DNA of 64,000 nt, taken from NCBI RefSeq assembly GCF_000316645.1, contig NC_019684.1, forward strand, positions 930,001 through 994,000, written 5' to 3'. The translations under genes were made by a program, and so were the position numbers. Under the pieces are notes generated by a model. It was not told where the DNA came from. It did no database searches and was given only the letters and a program-made list of their open reading frames with translations. Shown here piece by piece: positions 61,595 through 64,000 of the stretch. The DNA comes from Nostoc sp. PCC 7524. Its GTDB lineage: Bacteria; Cyanobacteriota; Cyanobacteriia; Cyanobacteriales; Nostocaceae. Numbering within the stretch: position 1 is the stretch's first letter; each line of letters opens with the position of its first letter.

Positions 61595-62346
61595 GGGATA
61601 AGAAGAAGCAAGAGAGAGATTTTTCCCCAGTCCCCACTCCCCACTCCCCACTCCCCACTCCCCAGTCCCCACTCCCTATTTTCAAAAGCTACCTCTTTCG
61701 TAGGATGAAATCATCGAATAATTGGAAATTTTTGCTTTGAGATTTTCTTGTGTCTGTTTGATATTTTCAGACAGAAAAAGGGTATTTTACTTTGGAGAGA
61801 AGACAAGCTTCCTTAAGGTTTTGATGCAACAACTGACATCACTAGATTAGTTTGTGCTTATCAAAGGATCATCTGTAACTTATTAAATAATATTATGGTC
61901 TATTTATGTAGCGTATATGACAATTTAATTGATACTCCATAGCCTACAATCAATTGTCCGTAGGTGTTAAAACCTAGGGAATATAGCTGAAGCCTCACAA
62001 AAACTGCACCTTTACCAGTAAAAGTGCTGCTTCAACCACTGGGTACTTTAAGAACCGGAGATTTAAATTCATGATATGAAATTGCTATCTTCAATATCAG
62101 CAATCAATAAGTTAAAGAAATACCATTTTTACTTTTTCTTTGTTATTTTGTATTTAACGGGACAGTTCTAAAATATCTAGTCAGTTTAAATATCAATTAG
62201 TCCCACCCTTTACCACTCTTTTTCTAAGATTTAACTTAAATTTGTGCTGATCTTAATTTATTTGCACAGAACATAATATCTAGAAACAGATTGTATGGTA
62301 AGTTGCACAACTGCAAAATATTTCTTTACACAGGAAGCATTAGCTT
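61595..62346. other. Long intergenic region with a C-rich heptad tract
   Basis: A (CCCCACT)n tandem tract lies at about 61626-61676. The rest is AT-rich. A 31-codon hydrophobic frame from ATG 62076 (MKLLSSISAINKLKKYHFYF) lacks a well-placed ribosome site and is not called. Confidence 0.5.
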
Positions 62347-62697
62347 ATGAGTGTGCTTAAGAGCAAAAACCAAAATATTGTCATGTCTGCTTTTATCAAA
62401 CCTCTAGATATTGCCCAAAAAGCAGGTAGTCAGCAAAAATTAGATTTACTACAACCCTTACGCCAATGGCTTGACGCGGTAGAAATCCACAATCGTAAAT
62501 TAGCTTACTTTATTGCCAAATTGATCCCAGCCCAGTGTCCTTTTGAGCGCGACATTATGCTATTCGGTCGCAAAATAGCTCATATTCCTCCTATGTGCAA
62601 GCTCAATCCGCTATATGATCAATTTGTTGGCTTGCGTTTTCGCGCTTTATGTTATTTAGTAGATCAATGTGGAGAAGACATCCAGTCTTACTGCTAA
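62347..62697 (+). CDS. Mo-dependent nitrogenase C-terminal family protein
   Basis: Protein of 116 residues of the family named after the C-terminal part of some Mo-nitrogenase proteins (PF06967 type). Visible features: LLQPLRQWLDAVEIHNRKLA, FIAKLIPAQCPFERDI, then IPPMCKLNPLYDQFVGLRFR and ALCYLVDQCGED. These small proteins occur in many cyanobacteria, including non-fixing ones, and their role is not established. An internal ATG at 62383 gives a shorter version that starts nearer the conserved part. The cupin gene follows after 22 bases, so an operon is likely. Confidence 0.8.
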   Translation: MSVLKSKNQNIVMSAFIKPLDIAQKAGSQQKLDLLQPLRQWLDAVEIHNRKLAYFIAKLIPAQCPFERDIMLFGRKIAHIPPMCKLNPLYDQFVGLRFRALCYLVDQCGEDIQSYC

Positions 62698-62719
62698 ATA
62701 AACATAGAGACAACGGTCA

Positions 62720-62992
62720 ATGGAAATAAAAATTGAGCATCAACCAAGTCAAGAATTACTACACCAATTGGGTGTATTTAAGTGGGGAATTTGGCAAAAA
62801 GAAGTCTCTGTATTTCCCTGGACTTATGATACTCAAGAAACTTGTTATTTTTTAGAAGGTGATGTAATTGTTACGCCTGATGGCGCTCAACCAGTACAAA
62901 TGGGTAAAGGAGATTTAGTAACTTTTCCCTCTGGAATGTCTTGTACTTGGGAAATTAGAAGTGACGTAAAAAAACATTATTCTTTTGATTAG
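62720..62992 (+). CDS. Cupin-domain protein (DUF861 type)
   Basis: Single small cupin of 90 residues. It carries WGIWQKEVSVFPWTYDTQET and CYFLEGDVIVTPDGAQPVQM, then GKGDLVTFPSGMSCTWEI, the two cupin boxes of the DUF861/ureidoglycine-aminohydrolase-like group. The His residues of classical metal-binding cupins are mostly replaced (Tyr and Thr in box 1), so metal binding is uncertain. Ligand unknown. Downstream of, and probably co-transcribed with, the preceding gene. Confidence 0.82.
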   Translation: MEIKIEHQPSQELLHQLGVFKWGIWQKEVSVFPWTYDTQETCYFLEGDVIVTPDGAQPVQMGKGDLVTFPSGMSCTWEIRSDVKKHYSFD

Positions 62993-63247
62993 CTCAGATT
63001 CAAGCATTTACATAATAGGGAATAGGGAATAGGTAGTAGGGAAAGATTAATAGTTAATGACTATTCCCAGTCAGATATTCGGATATTCTATATTGGGGTT
63101 CCTGAGATTTGCAAACGCGATCGCCATACCCGCAGAAAAGTCGGGGCGTAGCATCGTCGCAATTATATAGCAGTTCAACATGGGTAATTCTGCAATGTTT
63201 CAGAATTACCCTAAATTGTTAGCCATGTAGCAGAGAAGAATTATTGC

Positions 63248-63466
63248 CTAAACTCTAGATGTTGGCTTCAAAAATAGCCAAGCGACAAAGAACGTAGCAG
63301 CTGTAAATAGTTGCGTTAAATCCAATGCAGATAAATAACCATCAGCAAAAGATGCAATACTGCGATCGGTAATGCCAAATACCCAAGAAGAAAGGCCGAA
63401 CAGCCAAATGCCATTCTTGAGATTGCCTAGGAATTCCTTGGAGTCTGACTGTTGCTGTTCTTTCAT
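63248..63466 (-). CDS. Small membrane protein (72 aa)
   Basis: Starts at ATG 63466 with GGGAGAACAAG upstream, a good ribosome site. Sequence: polar start KEQQQSDSKEFLGNLKNGIW, hydrophobic LFGLSSWVFGITDRSIA, then a second hydrophobic segment LTQLFTAATFFVAWLFL. Two membrane helices are likely. Family not recognised. The longer frame to 63523 reads repeat sequence. Confidence 0.6.
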   Translation of the reverse strand: MKEQQQSDSKEFLGNLKNGIWLFGLSSWVFGITDRSIASFADGYLSALDLTQLFTAATFFVAWLFLKPTSRV

Positions 63467-64000
63467 ACTCTTGTTCTCCCTTGGTAAAGGATTGGGGATT
63501 GGGGATGGATGTGAGACTTCCAAAATAGAATTTATACTTATATTAATAAATATTTCATTGACTTGACAGCACTATCAAAAGGTACATATCCCTATCTTGA
63601 CATTCCTACTTTAGTTCTGCCGCCTTTGATAGACTGTAATGCTGTAAGTAGCTCAGTGTTAAAAATTATCGCTATGGCAAGGCAGGAGGCAGGAGGCAGG
63701 AGGCAGGAGGGAAGAGGGTTTGAGCCTAGTTTATTTTTCTTAACATAGTTGTGTTTTTTCCCACCAACTTACTTAATTGATTACCTTCTGATTCTGGATT
63801 AGTGGCGTTGATTTACTGAAACTATAAATAGTTATACAAATCTTTACTTACACAATGCTAATTTACTCCTTAAGATAGATGCTTTTACGTAATCTATAAT
63901 CAAGACCTAGTTATATCTAGGGTGCGTCAGTGTGAGTAATTTCTTGGTATGCCAAGGGTTTCTCTGACTGACGCACCCTACTAACAATCAATTTGGGATA
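63467..64000. other. Intergenic region at the right edge
   Basis: Holds a (GGAGGCA)n heptad tract at about 63681-63711, AT-rich spacer, and copy 5 of the 61 bp element. No gene supported up to the window end. Confidence 0.5.
63919..63979. repeat. 61 bp GGGTGCGTCAG element, copy 5
   Basis: AGGGTGCGTCAGT (63919-63931) and ACTGACGCACCCT (63967-63979) are exact inverted ends with an unrelated interior. Confidence 0.85.

Noticed and set aside
62076..62171. 31-codon hydrophobic peptide in the gap before the Mo-nitrogenase family gene
   Set aside because: No ribosome site at proper spacing and no conservation evidence.
1..64000. CRISPR arrays, prophage or IS transposase genes
   Set aside because: No regularly spaced 28-37 bp repeats, no phage structural or integrase genes, and no DDE transposase frame were seen.

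Overview
The window is chromosomal DNA from a filamentous, probably heterocyst-forming cyanobacterium of the Nostoc/Anabaena/Trichormus group. The evidence is the dense scatter of the HIP1 palindrome GCGATCGC, heptad tandem repeats of the Nostoc STRR type, low-to-mid GC content, and the gene set: NDH-1 ndhF1/ndhD1, the Calvin-cycle regulator rbcR, an SLH/OprB porin, cofH, giant Ser/Thr-His hybrid kinases and a Mo-nitrogenase C-terminal family protein. From memory, the order porin - Crp regulator - phoU - sphS - sphR - two divergent coiled-coil genes matches Nostoc PCC 7120 All4499 to Alr4505. I could not check this by search.

Layout. Positions 1-1775: a cobalt-type ECF importer (PDGLE protein, cbiQ, cbiO). 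1896-4914: a HAD phosphatase, a stand-alone ArgRS-like protein without a catalytic core, and a Crp-type regulator. 4915-5592: an unusually structured intergenic region. 5593-14086: rbcR, an NnrU/Z-ISO-like membrane protein, an atypical thioredoxin, then ndhF1 and ndhD1. Between these two NDH genes sits about 1.1 kb of decayed toxin-antitoxin material. 14362-18470: two Uma2 proteins, a ParD/ParE pair, two DUF433 antitoxins and several broken toxin or antitoxin remnants. 18629-22199: a small membrane protein, a LapA-like protein, a phosphohexomutase and a PD-(D/E)XK Fe-S nuclease-like protein. 22350-28043: a 1897-residue hybrid kinase. 28573-34610: a conserved unknown, a lipoprotein, a methyltransferase, a GT39 enzyme, and a MarR/MFS pair. 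34979-40463: two coiled-coil filament-type proteins divergent from sphR-sphS-phoU. 41314-44858: a Crp-like regulator, a porin, a zinc-ribbon protein and a DUF3318 protein. 45024-57152: a glycan block with five GT39 enzymes, a GT2-GtrA polyprenyl-phosphate sugar synthase and a DmfA2-like exported protein. 57808-63466: cofH, a CPBP protease-like protein, a Mo-nitrogenase C-terminal family protein, a cupin and a small membrane protein.

How the genes work together. SphR-SphS-PhoU is the phosphate-starvation control unit. ndhF1 and ndhD1 supply the distal proton-pumping subunits of photosynthetic complex I, with rbcR nearby. The GT2-GtrA enzyme would charge and flip a lipid-linked sugar that the GT39 enzymes use at the periplasmic face. 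Two of the GT39 genes are a segmental duplication that includes their upstream DNA.

The most unusual content is not a single new operon. It is (i) a dense TA graveyard with frameshifts, nonsense codons, truncations at exact junctions, a fossil gene start and a duplicated promoter without its gene; (ii) a five-copy, 61-62 bp element with 13 bp terminal inverted repeats; (iii) palindromic repeats that have entered coding frames; and (iv) two structured-RNA candidates upstream of rbcR.
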